Shown: positions 33,484 to 41,565, numbered from the stretch's first letter. The stretch is DNA of 64,000 nucleotides from JAEDHM01 sp964368645 (GCA_964368645.1 CAYJBY010000001.1:124001-188000), one strand, 5' to 3'. Translations and numbers: made by a program. The notes: generated by a model from the letters alone, not told the origin.

Positions 33484-33556
33484 AGACGGACGACATTATC
33501 TCTCTCGCTACTTCCACGTGGTAATCCACTTTCCGTCAGTTGTAACGAGCGCTTTT
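33476..33556 (-). promoter_or_regulatory. ZTP riboswitch aptamer (pfl motif)
   Basis: Read on the minus strand the segment shows AACTGACGGAA, then the hairpin GTGGATTACCAC with GTGGAAGTAGCGA, and after a short linker CCGTCTGGGCA. These correspond to the two conserved halves of the ZTP/ZMP aptamer (GACUGGCG ... and CCGCCUGGGC), whose 3' half forms the pseudoknot. ZTP riboswitches sense 5-aminoimidazole-4-carboxamide ribotides, which build up when 10-formyl-THF is low, and turn on purine and folate genes. Here it precedes purE and the pur-folD operon. Recognition is from memory of the consensus, with two or three base differences. Confidence 0.8.
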
Positions 33557-33566
33557 CCATACTTAA

Positions 33567-33595
33567 ATATTATCATAGCAAAATCCTCTTGTCAA
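33567..33595 (-). promoter_or_regulatory. Promoter of the purine operon
   Basis: A consensus TTGACA (33590-33595), 17-nt spacer and TAATAT (33567-33572) on the minus strand. Transcription should begin near 33560, right at the aptamer's 5' end, about 460 nt before the purE start codon. Confidence 0.75.
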
Positions 33596-33655
33596 AGGAA
33601 AACACCACAATAAAAAACGATTTTTCGGAAAGCTGTTACCGTCATCGAAGAGGAT

Positions 33656-33740
33656 ATCTGTCATTCTGAACGAGTGGCACACGGCTGTGAAGAATCTCGC
33701 CGAAAGGCGGTTAATCGTTACACTATACGGAAACGGGCTT
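33656..33740. repeat. Dispersed GTCATTCTGA...GAATCTCGCC element
   Basis: TGTCATTCTGAACGAGTGGC, a short linker (ACACGGCTGTGAA) and GAATCTCGCCGAAAGGCGG. Near-identical copies occur at 35735-35830 and 35888-35980. No coding capacity. Confidence 0.85.
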
Positions 33741-33800
33741 CCCGTCCAGTCAATGTTAATCTCTTACGATACTTTCACCTGATGTATCGGCGGTAAAAAA

Positions 33801-34070
33801 TTATTCTTTTTTGTCATCTTCATTGCTAGTGTACATTGTCTTTAGAGCGACAACAAAAACTAACAACCCCGACACAATTAGGATACCGCCAATACCGTAC
33901 AATACACTGTGAACCATATCGGCAATTGCAAATTCTTCTTCTCCATATGCAATGCTATTAAAATAATAATAATCTGCACCGTTATCAATGCACTTCGCAC
34001 CCATAACTATTGCCGTTATACCTATCGCAATTAAAAAAATAATTAATACTATTTTTTTCCATTTATTCAT
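33801..34070 (-). CDS. Small two-helix membrane protein
   Basis: An 89-aa protein with two predicted membrane helices (about 6-24 and 53-76), an acidic loop that includes YYYFNSIAYGEEEF, and a charged Asn/Asp/Lys tail. AAGGAG lies just before the ATG. Third gene of a three-gene minus-strand unit below the XRE-controlled promoter at 35.2 kb. Base composition is visibly more AT-rich than the flanking purine genes, suggesting acquisition. Family not recognised. Confidence 0.6.
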   Translation of the reverse strand: MNKWKKIVLIIFLIAIGITAIVMGAKCIDNGADYYYFNSIAYGEEEFAIADMVHSVLYGIGGILIVSGLLVFVVALKTMYTSNEDDKKE

Positions 34071-34127
34071 ATTTATCTCCTTTATTTAGGCATTTATTAT
34101 CTGGTTTTTGAATTTTTGCAGAATTTA

Positions 34128-34886
34128 TCAATAATTCGAAAAACCAAAATTCTTCAGGGTTACTTTATTGCTTGCACTACATACGGAGTCTATAGTTTTA
34201 ATGCATAATGCATAATTGCTTTTTGTTGAAGTGTATAGCAAATCCCAAGCACTAGAATCGCCTGTACCTTCTTCAACTGGAACTTCGAATTTTTCTTTAT
34301 CAACATTATAGTAGGTATAAAGTGACAGATTTTCAAGCGTTATCACAGCGGAGATGCTTGATTTATACACCGTGCCTTGTATATTACCGACGTAGTTTGT
34401 AACATAATCCCAATCGCCGTTCTTTTTAAGTGTAAATATACTTGTTATTGTGGTTGATAATGCACCATAACGATTCGCAAAAGAAAGAGTTAGCTCACCA
34501 TTTGCATTTTTCTGCTTGCTAAAAGTCAGCACTTTATCATACGAAGATTCCTTGTCGGCAAGGGTAAACGGTACTAAATAATCGTATATTATATCCGTAA
34601 ATAACTGATTACAGTTGCTACACCTAATAACGCCGTTATGTCCTTTCGCCAGACTGGTTTCAGCAATGATTTCGCCACAATCGCTGCATTTTGTTCTTTT
34701 TGTTCCTCCCGCTTCACACGTTGCCGTATCGCTAAGAAGGTCACAATTACTATGGTCACAATTTTTAACTATATCGGTACTCCGCGAATTATTGTTCTCT
34801 TGCAACCCGTTTTGATTGAATCCACAAGCAGATATTGACACTATAATAAGTATTACAAACACGAAAAAAATCGCTCTTTTTTTCAT
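34128..34886 (-). CDS. Lipoprotein with cysteine-paired N-terminal segment
   Basis: A 252-aa predicted lipoprotein: MKKRAIFFVFVILIIVSISAC is a signal peptide with lipobox SISAC (Cys21). Residues 43-95 carry spaced cysteines and histidines (CDHSNCD, TATCEAGGTKRTKCSDCGE, KGHNGVIRCSNCNQLF) like a small metal-binding module often repeated in Gram-positive surface proteins. The remaining 150 residues look beta-rich and match nothing I recognise. GGAGG precedes the ATG. It is the middle gene of the AT-rich islet. Confidence 0.7.
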   Translation of the reverse strand: MKKRAIFFVFVILIIVSISACGFNQNGLQENNNSRSTDIVKNCDHSNCDLLSDTATCEAGGTKRTKCSDCGEIIAETSLAKGHNGVIRCSNCNQLFTDIIYDYLVPFTLADKESSYDKVLTFSKQKNANGELTLSFANRYGALSTTITSIFTLKKNGDWDYVTNYVGNIQGTVYKSSISAVITLENLSLYTYYNVDKEKFEVPVEEGTGDSSAWDLLYTSTKSNYALCIKTIDSVCSASNKVTLKNFGFSNY

Positions 34887-34920
34887 TTTAATTATCCTCC
34901 CTCGGCTGGTATTAAAACAT

Positions 34921-35187
34921 TTATTCTAAGTACATTATCAATGAATTGTACCTTTCGCTTCCATTGACGACTTGTTCTGTCTCACGACTGGAATCATCAT
35001 ATATAATTAAAAAAGTAGTGACTTCCTCTGTCTTTTTATGCCTACTTCCCCATTTATCTTGTTCGCTGGATAGCCACGTTCCACCCAAGCCAGCTGCCAA
35101 ACCAGTCAATAATCTATTTTTCTTTTTACTGGCGCTTGTTTCTTGTTCTTTGGTTGATAAGATTTTAGTTTTTACTATCGTTTTCAT
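34921..35187 (-). CDS. Small basic protein under XRE-type control
   Basis: An 88-aa protein with a lysine-rich first third (KKKNRLLTGLAAGLGGTWLS includes a short glycine-rich hydrophobic patch) and an acidic, beta-like second half (TTFLIIYDDSSRETEQVV). AGGAGGG precedes the ATG. First gene after the promoter and operator shared with the divergent XRE gene. Not recognised; possibly a short membrane-associated or effector-type protein. Confidence 0.55.
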   Translation of the reverse strand: MKTIVKTKILSTKEQETSASKKKNRLLTGLAAGLGGTWLSSEQDKWGSRHKKTEEVTTFLIIYDDSSRETEQVVNGSERYNSLIMYLE

Positions 35188-35210
35188 TATTTCCCTCCTG
35201 AAAATGCGAA

Positions 35211-35227
35211 TATCCCATATTGGGATA
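35211..35227. promoter_or_regulatory. Palindromic operator TATCCCA-TAT-TGGGATA
   Basis: A perfect 7-bp inverted repeat lies between the divergent islet genes. A further half-site (TGGGATAA) is at about 35245-35252, inside the spacer of the minus-strand promoter. Likely binding site for the XRE protein encoded at 35290. Confidence 0.65.
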
Positions 35228-35232
35228 AAGAT

Positions 35233-35261
35233 ACTATACCAAACTGGGATAATTTTGTCAA
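35233..35261 (-). promoter_or_regulatory. Promoter of the AT-rich islet operon
   Basis: TTGACA (35256-35261), 17-nt spacer and TATAGT (35233-35238) on the minus strand, overlapping XRE operator half-sites. Confidence 0.7.
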
Positions 35262-35289
35262 GAGCAAATTTCCAATGGAGGTATGTGTT

Positions 35290-35496
35290 TTGCGATTAAA
35301 AGAATTACGGATAAAGAAAAAAATCTCACAACTAAAGCTCGCACTTGACTTAAATACCTCTCAAAATACCATAAGCCGTTACGAAACAGGAGAAAGGGAA
35401 GCAGGTTACAGCGTGTTAATCGCAATAGCCGACTATTTTGACGTATCAATAGATTATTTGTTAGAACGCACCGACAATCCGAAAATCAATAGATAG
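35290..35496 (+). CDS. XRE-family transcriptional regulator
   Basis: A 68-aa single-domain helix-turn-helix protein. The start is TTG (RLKELRIKKKISQLKLALDL), with GGAGGT (35277-35282) about 8 nt upstream; an ATG at 35275 overlaps that site and is unlikely. The HTH reads SQLKLALDLNTSQNTISRYE, and the C-terminus ADYFDVSIDYLLERTD is the usual end of Cro/CI-like Clostridial regulators. It is divergent from the islet genes and probably represses them and itself through the palindrome at 35211. Confidence 0.88.
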   Translation: MRLKELRIKKKISQLKLALDLNTSQNTISRYETGEREAGYSVLIAIADYFDVSIDYLLERTDNPKINR

Positions 35497-35507
35497 CAAA
35501 CGCCTAT

Positions 35508-36015
35508 ATCTGTCATTCGGAACGAGTGGCACTCTGTTAAGTTTATTGTGCCGCATAAACGCGAGATTCTTCGTTGTGACAAAGTCACGTCCTCAGAATG
35601 ACAAACCCCGAGTGTTCCCGAGATTCTGTGCAAGAATATCTACTATTGTTGCAGAGTGGGGTTAGCGACTATTTTCTTAACAACAAAAAGCCAAAGTATT
35701 ACCGACTCCGACTCTTGTTTAATACTGAGATATCTGTCATTCTGAACGAGTGGCGCACGGCTGTGAAGAATCTCGCCGAAAGGCGTTTAATCGTTATTAG
35801 GCGGCTAATCATTACACTCTACGGAAACGGATTTTCCATTAAAAATAGCCGAAGTATTGCCTACTCCGACTCTTGTTTAATACTGAAGATATGTCATTCT
35901 GAACGAGTGGCACACGGCTGTGAAGAATCTCGCCGAAAGGCGGCTAGTCATTATCAGGCGTTTAATCGTTATTAGGCGGCTATCATTACACTGTATGAAA
36001 ACGGGCTTTTCATTA
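35508..36015. repeat. Cluster of dispersed repeat elements downstream of the islet
   Basis: Three elements in a row: 35508-35605 (GTCATTCGGAACGAGTGGC ... CGCATAAACGCGAGATTC ... TCAGAATGACA, with both orientations), 35735-35840 and 35888-36015 (GTCATTCTGAACGAGTGGC, GAATCTCGCCGAAAGGCG, followed by ATTACACT and AACGGG). The word AAAAGCCGAAGTATTRCCTACTCCGACT is also repeated. Open frames here are repeat artefacts. Confidence 0.85.
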
Positions 36016-36096
36016 ACAACAAAAAGCCGAAGTATTACCTACTCCGACTTTTTTATTGGTGTTTTATTCCGTTGTGTAATTATCCGTTCCTTGTCC

Positions 36097-37767
36097 TTAC
36101 ATTATATACACTCTGGACTCGTAGGGGCGCAGGGTAATCGCCGCCGCCGTCTTGCAATCGGGATAATTGGCGGTAAGCAAGGTCGCTTTGCTTAAGTCGA
36201 TACCATTAGGCACCGTCATTTCGGTATCGGTTTCGGAGAAGTTCATACACACGAAGAGCTTTTTGCCCTCGTAATTACGCTCGTAAACGAACAGCTTTTT
36301 AGAGCCCTTGTAGTAGAGCTTAAAATCGCCGTAGATTACCACGGGATTCTCTTTACGCAGAGCCAACAGCTTGCGGTAGTAATTAAGGATACTGTCGGGA
36401 TCTTTTTCCGCCGCTTCGACGTTGATTTCCGTATAATTGGGGTTGACAACGAACCAAGGCTTTTCAGCGGTGGTAAAGCCTGCATTCTTGCCGCCGTTCC
36501 ACTGCATCATAGTACGGGCGTTGTCGCGGCAGGCGTAACGCGCCAGTTTCATAACCGTTTCGTGCTTAAAGCCCAGTTTGCGGAACAGGTTATAGCAAGC
36601 GTGGGTATTGACGTCGGGATAGTCGTCAAGCTCGTTAAGAGGGCAGTTGACCATACCGATTTCCTGTCCCTGGTAGATGAAAGGCGTACCGCCCAGACAC
36701 AGGTACATAGTGGCTAAGGTTTTGCCGCTTTCCACGCGGAACTTTTCACTGCCGTAACGGGAAATAACTCTGGGCTGGTCGTGGTTCTCTATGTAGTTGG
36801 CGTTCCACGCCTTGTGATAGAGCTTAGTCTGCCAGTTGTTATAGACCTTTTTCAGCTTTTTGAGCTTAAAGCCCGTATGCACCCAGCTGTAAAGGAAGCA
36901 GTCCGCCTCCATATGCTGGAAGTTGAACATCATATTCAATTCTTGATTGCCGTTGCTGACGTACTTTAACGCCACCTTAGGAGTCATCATCGGAGCCTCG
37001 CCCACGGTCATAGCATCGTATTTACCCCAAACGGTCTTGAACTCCTGCAAAAACTCGTGAATCCGAGGGCCGTTCTTGTAATGCTCCATACCTCTTGCGG
37101 CAGGCATAAGGGGGAAGCCGTTGGGTAAGCCCTCTTTTTTGCTGATAAAGGTGATAACGTCCTCACGGAAGCCGTCCACGCCCATATCCAGCCAAAACTT
37201 CATTATATCCTTAACCTCTTGTCTGACCTTAGGGTTATCCATATTGAGGTCGGGCTGTTCCACCGCGAAAAGGTGCAGGTAGTATTCGCCTCTTACCTCG
37301 TCGTACTGCCAACCGTCGCCGGGGAAGGTGGAAGTCCAGTTATTGGGGAACTTTTTGCCGTCCTTGCCCTTGCCCTTGCGCCAAATATAATAATCCTTAT
37401 AGGGGTTGTCGTCACCGCCCTTGCGGCTTTCCAAAAACCACTTATGCTGATTGCTGGTGTGGTTGATAACCAAATCCATTATGACCTTAAGTCCCAAGGC
37501 GTGAGCCTTCTCCAAAACCGCCTTAAAGTCGTCTAACGTGCCGTATTCAGGCGCGATATTGCGGTAATCGGCTATGTCGTAGCCGTAGTCCGCCTGCGGT
37601 GAAACGTATAACGGTGAGAACCAAATCGCGTCCGCGCCTACGCTCTTGACGTATTCCAGCTTGCCGAGAATACCCTTAAGGTCGCCGATGCCGTCGCCGT
37701 TGCCGTCGCAAAAGCTACGAGGCCAAATCTGATACACAGCCATCTCTTTCCACCAAATCTTTTCCAT
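36097..37767 (-). CDS. GH13 alpha-glucosidase / oligo-1,6-glucosidase
   Basis: A 556-aa cytoplasmic glycoside hydrolase of family 13. The conserved regions are DLVINHTSNQHKWF (region I), GVDGFREDVITFIS with the nucleophile Asp (region II), MTVGEAPMMTP with the acid/base Glu (region III) and ENHDQPRVISRYG with the third carboxylate (region IV). QIWPRSFCDGNGDGIGDLKGI near the N-terminus binds calcium and is typical of oligo-1,6-glucosidase/trehalose-6-phosphate hydrolase relatives. It splits short alpha-glucosides; the exact linkage is not certain. The start at 37767 is set by GGAGAG upstream. Single gene. Confidence 0.92.
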   Translation of the reverse strand: MEKIWWKEMAVYQIWPRSFCDGNGDGIGDLKGILGKLEYVKSVGADAIWFSPLYVSPQADYGYDIADYRNIAPEYGTLDDFKAVLEKAHALGLKVIMDLVINHTSNQHKWFLESRKGGDDNPYKDYYIWRKGKGKDGKKFPNNWTSTFPGDGWQYDEVRGEYYLHLFAVEQPDLNMDNPKVRQEVKDIMKFWLDMGVDGFREDVITFISKKEGLPNGFPLMPAARGMEHYKNGPRIHEFLQEFKTVWGKYDAMTVGEAPMMTPKVALKYVSNGNQELNMMFNFQHMEADCFLYSWVHTGFKLKKLKKVYNNWQTKLYHKAWNANYIENHDQPRVISRYGSEKFRVESGKTLATMYLCLGGTPFIYQGQEIGMVNCPLNELDDYPDVNTHACYNLFRKLGFKHETVMKLARYACRDNARTMMQWNGGKNAGFTTAEKPWFVVNPNYTEINVEAAEKDPDSILNYYRKLLALRKENPVVIYGDFKLYYKGSKKLFVYERNYEGKKLFVCMNFSETDTEMTVPNGIDLSKATLLTANYPDCKTAAAITLRPYESRVYIM

Positions 37768-37845
37768 AAACACTCTCCGTAAAAAAATTAGCGCATAAGA
37801 GGACTTGCCGCAATAAACGGCAACACCGCCTGTACGCGCTTAATA

Positions 37846-37874
37846 ATTTTACCATACTTCAAGAGGTTTTTCAA
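37846..37874 (-). promoter_or_regulatory. Promoter of the glucosidase gene
   Basis: TTGAAA (37869-37874), 17-nt spacer and TAAAAT (37846-37851) on the minus strand. Confidence 0.55.
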
Positions 37875-37918
37875 TAGCGAAAAGCCTTTTTAGGGGAGAT
37901 AAAGCCTGTTTTTTCCGT

Positions 37919-38377
37919 TCAAACGGCGGCGGACAAAAGGAATTCCGCGATTATCCGCGCGATTTTTTCCGCCAAGCTCTCCACCAGAGCAAAGGGAGCC
38001 TCCAAAAGCGATGTCATAACGCTGTCGCTTTTCACCGCCACCACGCCCATTACGCTGACGTCGCCTAGGGGAGCGTGTCCCTCGCCCAACGCGCCGCCTG
38101 CTTTAACGCCCCCTCTGCGGAACTTGATTTTGCCCAAGTCGCTCCGCTCGCCCACGGCGGCATCCACAGCCAAGGTGAACGCGCAAGGGTGGTTTTGCGC
38201 CGCCATACGCCTGTATTCGGGAAGGTTTACGCCGTTGACGGGAGTTCCCTCCACGCCGTAAACGTAACAAGGCACGTTATATTTGTACCTAAGAAGACTG
38301 CCCACCTCGGGGCCCAGTCTGTCACCGCTTATCCTATCGCTGCCTATGCAAAAAATCACCGTTTCTCTCATACTCAT
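37919..38377 (-). CDS. yyaC: YyaC-family sporulation protein (germination-protease-like)
   Basis: A 152-aa protein. VIFCIGSDRISGDRLGPEVGSLLRYK at the N-terminus, the VYGVEGTPVNGVNL stretch and TLAVDAAVGERSDLGKI match YyaC/DUF1256, a family related in fold to the spore protease GPR and linked to sporulation in Bacillus and Clostridia. Its presence suggests spore-forming ancestry. Two close ATGs (38377, 38371) could serve as start; neither has a clear ribosome binding site. No other sporulation gene is nearby. Confidence 0.82.
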   Translation of the reverse strand: MSMRETVIFCIGSDRISGDRLGPEVGSLLRYKYNVPCYVYGVEGTPVNGVNLPEYRRMAAQNHPCAFTLAVDAAVGERSDLGKIKFRRGGVKAGGALGEGHAPLGDVSVMGVVAVKSDSVMTSLLEAPFALVESLAEKIARIIAEFLLSAAV

Positions 38378-38558
38378 TGATTATTACCAACCCAACCCAT
38401 AATTAAACGCAAGGAAAGGATATTCCGACGGCAACAGCCGCAATTAATTTCCGCTCAATCAACGACTTTCGGGGGCGCAAGGGGGCTTTTAACCGCTTCC
38501 TGCCCAAGAGGACGGGCAGGGATAAGCGCAAGCACCGATTTATACCTTATGTTCCCTA
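38378..38558. other. Spacer with one strong hairpin
   Basis: CCTGCCC-N8-GGGCAGG (38499-38520) is a perfect 7-bp G+C-rich inverted repeat without a U-tract, and the word GGGGGCG/GGGGGC precedes it. It may be a factor-binding site or part of an untranslated RNA. No gene is supported. Confidence 0.4.
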
Positions 38559-38587
38559 TTGACAATTACGTGCATTTATAATAAAAT
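38559..38587 (+). promoter_or_regulatory. Promoter of pgsA
   Basis: TTGACA (38559-38564), 17-nt spacer and TAAAAT (38582-38587). Confidence 0.65.
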
Positions 38588-38629
38588 ATGTATTGATGGA
38601 AAGTTTTTCTTATCCGTCGGGAGGCTATG

Positions 38630-39304
38630 ATGAAAAGACTGCAATTTACCAAAAAAGAGCTTTGCACTATACCCAATTTGCTTACCCTTATCCGTATTCT
38701 GTGCATACCTGCGGTTATGACGCTGGTAATTCTCGGAGCAAGAGCGGACGCGGTGCATTTTTACGTTTATATCGCGCTGGGGCTTATGGCTTTTGCCGCC
38801 GCTACGGACGTTGTGGACGGCTGGATTGCAAGGAAATTCAACCAAGGCTCCTATATAGGTCAATGCGTTGATCCCATAGCGGATAAGGTTATGCACGTAG
38901 GTACTATTATCGCCTTATCGGTTGCAGGTTATATGCACTGGGCGTTTATCATCGTGCTGGCGTTTAGAGAGCTGATGATGATTGTGGTAGGCTCTTTCGT
39001 AGTCAACAAAATCAATATCAAAGCCAATATGCTGGGTAAGGTCGCAAGCTGTACTATCAGCATAGGCGTTATCTGCTGTTTCTTCCACAACTTTATCAGC
39101 GGACTTTGGGGCGAGTTCGGTATTGACTGGATTATCGTTACCATCGGCTTAGTGCTCAACTGGGCGGCAGCTGTCAATTACGCTATCGACACCATCAAAC
39201 AGCTTAAAGCCGACAAGGCGAAAAAAGCGGCAGGCATCACCGACGAGCCGTCCGCGGCAGACGCGGAGCAAGAGGCAGCCGCCACCACAACGGACAAGGA
39301 GTAA
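38630..39304 (+). CDS. pgsA: CDP-diacylglycerol-glycerol-3-phosphate 3-phosphatidyltransferase
   Basis: A 224-aa polytopic enzyme of phosphatidylglycerol synthesis. The CDP-alcohol phosphotransferase motif is DVVDGWIARKFNQGSYIGQCVDPIADK, with all its Asp and Gly positions. About five membrane helices are predicted. It opens with KELCTIPNLLTLIRI, the family's usual start, and carries an Ala/Glu/Thr-rich tail of about 40 residues. The ATG at 38630 is preferred to that at 38627 because GGGAGG (38619-38624) is then 5 nt away. Confidence 0.9.
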   Translation: MKRLQFTKKELCTIPNLLTLIRILCIPAVMTLVILGARADAVHFYVYIALGLMAFAAATDVVDGWIARKFNQGSYIGQCVDPIADKVMHVGTIIALSVAGYMHWAFIIVLAFRELMMIVVGSFVVNKINIKANMLGKVASCTISIGVICCFFHNFISGLWGEFGIDWIIVTIGLVLNWAAAVNYAIDTIKQLKADKAKKAAGITDEPSAADAEQEAAATTTDKE

Positions 39305-39321
39305 CTTAAGGCTACGCACGA

Positions 39322-39612
39322 ATGTCATTCTGCGAACAATATTTGTCATTCTGGACAAGCAATACCTGTCATTCTGAGGAAACAACTTGTTTGTGACGAA
39401 GAATCTCGCATCTATGCGATACAGCAATCTACAACCATATTAAGGGACGGTCTTCCGTCCCTTTTTGTTTTTAACCGTATTGTCCATAGCGCAGTGATTA
39501 ATAATTCCGTCTGTCGGCGAGATTCTTCACTTCGCATAAACGCTTGTTCAGAATGACAAGTTAAATTCCCCGGGGTTCCCTGCAAAAACACGTAGTGTTA
39601 TTGTGGGGTGGC
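39322..39612. repeat. Dispersed repeat elements flanking the head of the his operon
   Basis: Three close GTCATTCTG words (39322-39390) lead into GAAGAATCTCGCATC; then at 39513-39562 an inverted copy reads GAGATTCTTCACTTCGCATAAACG and TTCAGAATGACAAG. It ends with the hairpin unit GGGGTTCCCTGCAAAAACAC/GTGTTATTGTGGGGTGG (about 39570-39612). Between them, AAGGGACGG...CCGTCCCTTTTTG (about 39442-39470) forms a terminator-like hairpin for pgsA. Confidence 0.85.
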
Positions 39613-39647
39613 CTTATCCACTGAGAAATAATTATTTCCGAAAACAC

Positions 39648-39676
39648 TTTACAACTTTAACGCGATAATGTATTAT
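39648..39676 (+). promoter_or_regulatory. Promoter of the histidine operon with operator-like repeat
   Basis: TTTACA (39648-39653), 17-nt spacer and TATTAT (39671-39676). ATAAT-GT-ATTAT (39665-39676), an inverted repeat, covers the -10 box and could be the site of the TrpR-like regulator encoded first in the operon. No T-box or His-rich leader peptide is seen in the 65-nt leader, only a small hairpin TCCGC/GCGGA before AAGGAG. Confidence 0.6.
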
Positions 39677-39746
39677 AGTGATAGGGGCGGTTTTTTGAAC
39701 AGCCCTTACCGCAGAACAATCCGCCTGACGCGGATAAGGAGATAAT

Positions 39747-40010
39747 ATGAAACTTTACGAGGTATTGAGCAAACTTGAAACACCGGAAGATTACCGTATG
39801 TTTTTCGAGGATTTATGCACCTATGCGGAAATCGAAAAGATGGAGCAGAGGATAGAGTCCGCCCAGCTTTTAATCGAGGGCGACACCTACAATCAGGTAA
39901 TGGAAAAAACGGAGATTTCCACGGCGACGTTATCCCGTGTTTCCCGTTGTATCAAGCACGGCAGCGGCGGTTACGCCAAGCTGCTTAAGCGGATTATGGA
40001 GAGCAAATAA
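39747..40010 (+). CDS. YerC/TrpR-like regulator of the his operon
   Basis: An 87-aa all-helical protein of the YerC/YecD branch of the TrpR superfamily: LSKLETPEDYRMFFEDLCTYAEIEKMEQRI, then the helix-turn-helix YNQVMEKTEISTATLSRVSRCI ending in the family tail GSGGYAKLL. It is the first gene of the histidine operon, its stop overlapping the hisZ start by one base (TAATG). Members of this branch next to his genes are thought to act as histidine-responsive repressors; that role here is an inference from context. AAGGAG precedes the ATG. Confidence 0.85.
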   Translation: MKLYEVLSKLETPEDYRMFFEDLCTYAEIEKMEQRIESAQLLIEGDTYNQVMEKTEISTATLSRVSRCIKHGSGGYAKLLKRIMESK

Positions 40011-40945
40011 TGATTATCGACACCAAAACGCTGGAAGCGGACGAGCGAGTTTATCTGGAGCTTCGCGCCCTATACGAGCAAAGCGGCTACAGGCAGTTCC
40101 GTATGCGGAAGTTTGAGGAGTACTCGCTGTATCTGGAAAACAAGAATTTTTTAGGCAGTGAATACGTTATCACCTTTAACGCACCGGACGGCAAGCTTTT
40201 GGCACTCAAACCTGACGTAACCCTATCCATTGTCAAGAACGCAAAAGCCTCAGGCGAAAACGAGGAAAAGCTGTATTACCGCGAGAGCGTTTACCGCAAG
40301 GGCGAATACGGCGGATTTAAGGAAATCAGCCAAATGGGATTAGAGCATATCGGCAACGTGGGCTTGGCGGAAACGGTGGAGATTTGCGCCCTTGCACGCA
40401 AAAGTCTGGCGGTCGTGGACGAGAATTACGTATTTGCGCTGTCGGATATGAGCTTTATCGGCGGACTGTTAAGGCTCGCGCCTGAAGCGTTGCAGGACGC
40501 GGTTTTGACCTGTATCCGCTCCCGTAACACCCACGAGTTAAAGGCGTTGTGCGCGGATAACGGTTTAAGCGGCGAGGTTACTGACAAAATGCTGTCTATC
40601 GCCGGCTGTCCGACGGACTTCAAAACCGCGATAAGCGTAGCGGAAAAGGTTGCGGAGGGCGACCGCACGATGACGGAGTCCTTAAGCACCCTCAAAACCC
40701 TGTTTAACGAGGTCGAAGGCACCGCGGACGAGAGCAAAATCCGTTTGGATTTCAGCATTCTCAACGATATTGCCTATTATAACGGCATTATTTTCCAAGG
40801 CTACGTATCCAAAATGCCCAAGCTGTTACTGTCGGGCGGCAGATACGACCGCCTGTTGGAAAAGTTCAACAAGACGGTAGGCGCGATGGGCTTTGCGCTG
40901 TCGCTTAACGACGTGGTAGCCTACTATAACGGAGAGCAATTATGA
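40010..40945 (+). CDS. hisZ: ATP phosphoribosyltransferase regulatory subunit
   Basis: A 311-aa HisRS-like paralogue lacking tRNA-binding parts, which pairs with the short HisG. Class II-like segments are FNAPDGKLLALKPDVTLSIVK, YYRESVYRKGEYGGFKEISQMGLEHIG and LLSGGRYDRLLEKFNK. Shorter than the 380-aa norm. Overlaps yerC by one base and hisG by four (ATGA), so expression is coupled. Confidence 0.9.
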   Translation: MIIDTKTLEADERVYLELRALYEQSGYRQFRMRKFEEYSLYLENKNFLGSEYVITFNAPDGKLLALKPDVTLSIVKNAKASGENEEKLYYRESVYRKGEYGGFKEISQMGLEHIGNVGLAETVEICALARKSLAVVDENYVFALSDMSFIGGLLRLAPEALQDAVLTCIRSRNTHELKALCADNGLSGEVTDKMLSIAGCPTDFKTAISVAEKVAEGDRTMTESLSTLKTLFNEVEGTADESKIRLDFSILNDIAYYNGIIFQGYVSKMPKLLLSGGRYDRLLEKFNKTVGAMGFALSLNDVVAYYNGEQL

Positions 40946-41565
40946 TTAGCGTAGCATTACCCAAAGGACGATTGGGAAACAAGGCGTACGGACTGCTGGA
41001 AAAGTGCGGCTATACGGTAGCCGAGAGCTTTGACGACAGCCGCAAGCTGATATTCGAAAACGAAGACAAGGGAATACGATATTTTTTGGTTAAGCCCTCG
41101 GACGTACCTGTTTACGTGGAAAAGGGCGCGGCGGATATAGGCGTAGTCGGCAAGGACGTGCTTTTGGAGTACGGCGCGGACGTTTACGAGCTGTCCGACC
41201 TTTTAATCGGCAAATGCCGTATGTGCGTGGCGGCGAAAAAGTCCTTTATCGAGGACGTGAAACGCCCCTTGGTGGTCGCCACCAAGTTCCCCCACATAGC
41301 ACGCGCCTATTACGACGGCAAAAACCGCGAAATCGAGATAATCAAGCTAAGCGGTTCCATCGAGCTTGCGCCGATTCTCAATATGTCGGACATTATCGTG
41401 GATATAGTGGAAACGGGCACCACCCTGAAGGAGAACGATTTGGAAGTCAAGGAAGTGGTTCTGCCGATAAGCGCAAGACTTATAGCCAACAAATCCTCCT
41501 ACAAATTCAAGGAAAACGAAATCAGAACGATTGCCGAAAAGATAAGAGAGGTCACTAATGATTAA
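40942..41565 (+). CDS. hisG: ATP phosphoribosyltransferase, short catalytic form
   Basis: A 207-aa enzyme for the first step of histidine synthesis (ATP plus PRPP). ISVALPKGRLGNKAYGLLE starts it, KPSDVPVYVEKGAADIGVVGKD follows, and DIVETGTTLKENDLEV is the PRPP-binding loop. It lacks the C-terminal regulatory domain of long HisG, hence the need for HisZ. Overlaps hisZ and hisD. Confidence 0.95.
   Translation: MISVALPKGRLGNKAYGLLEKCGYTVAESFDDSRKLIFENEDKGIRYFLVKPSDVPVYVEKGAADIGVVGKDVLLEYGADVYELSDLLIGKCRMCVAAKKSFIEDVKRPLVVATKFPHIARAYYDGKNREIEIIKLSGSIELAPILNMSDIIVDIVETGTTLKENDLEVKEVVLPISARLIANKSSYKFKENEIRTIAEKIREVTND

Noticed and set aside
33801..35187. Toxin-antitoxin system with the XRE gene as antitoxin
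   Set aside because: The divergent genes encode a lipoprotein and membrane or unknown proteins without toxin motifs, and a TA pair would normally be co-directional.
35598..36195. Two plus-strand frames downstream of the 35.3-kb XRE gene
   Set aside because: They are translations of the dispersed repeats (NLAERR, GCEESR words recur) and overlap the glucosidase end.
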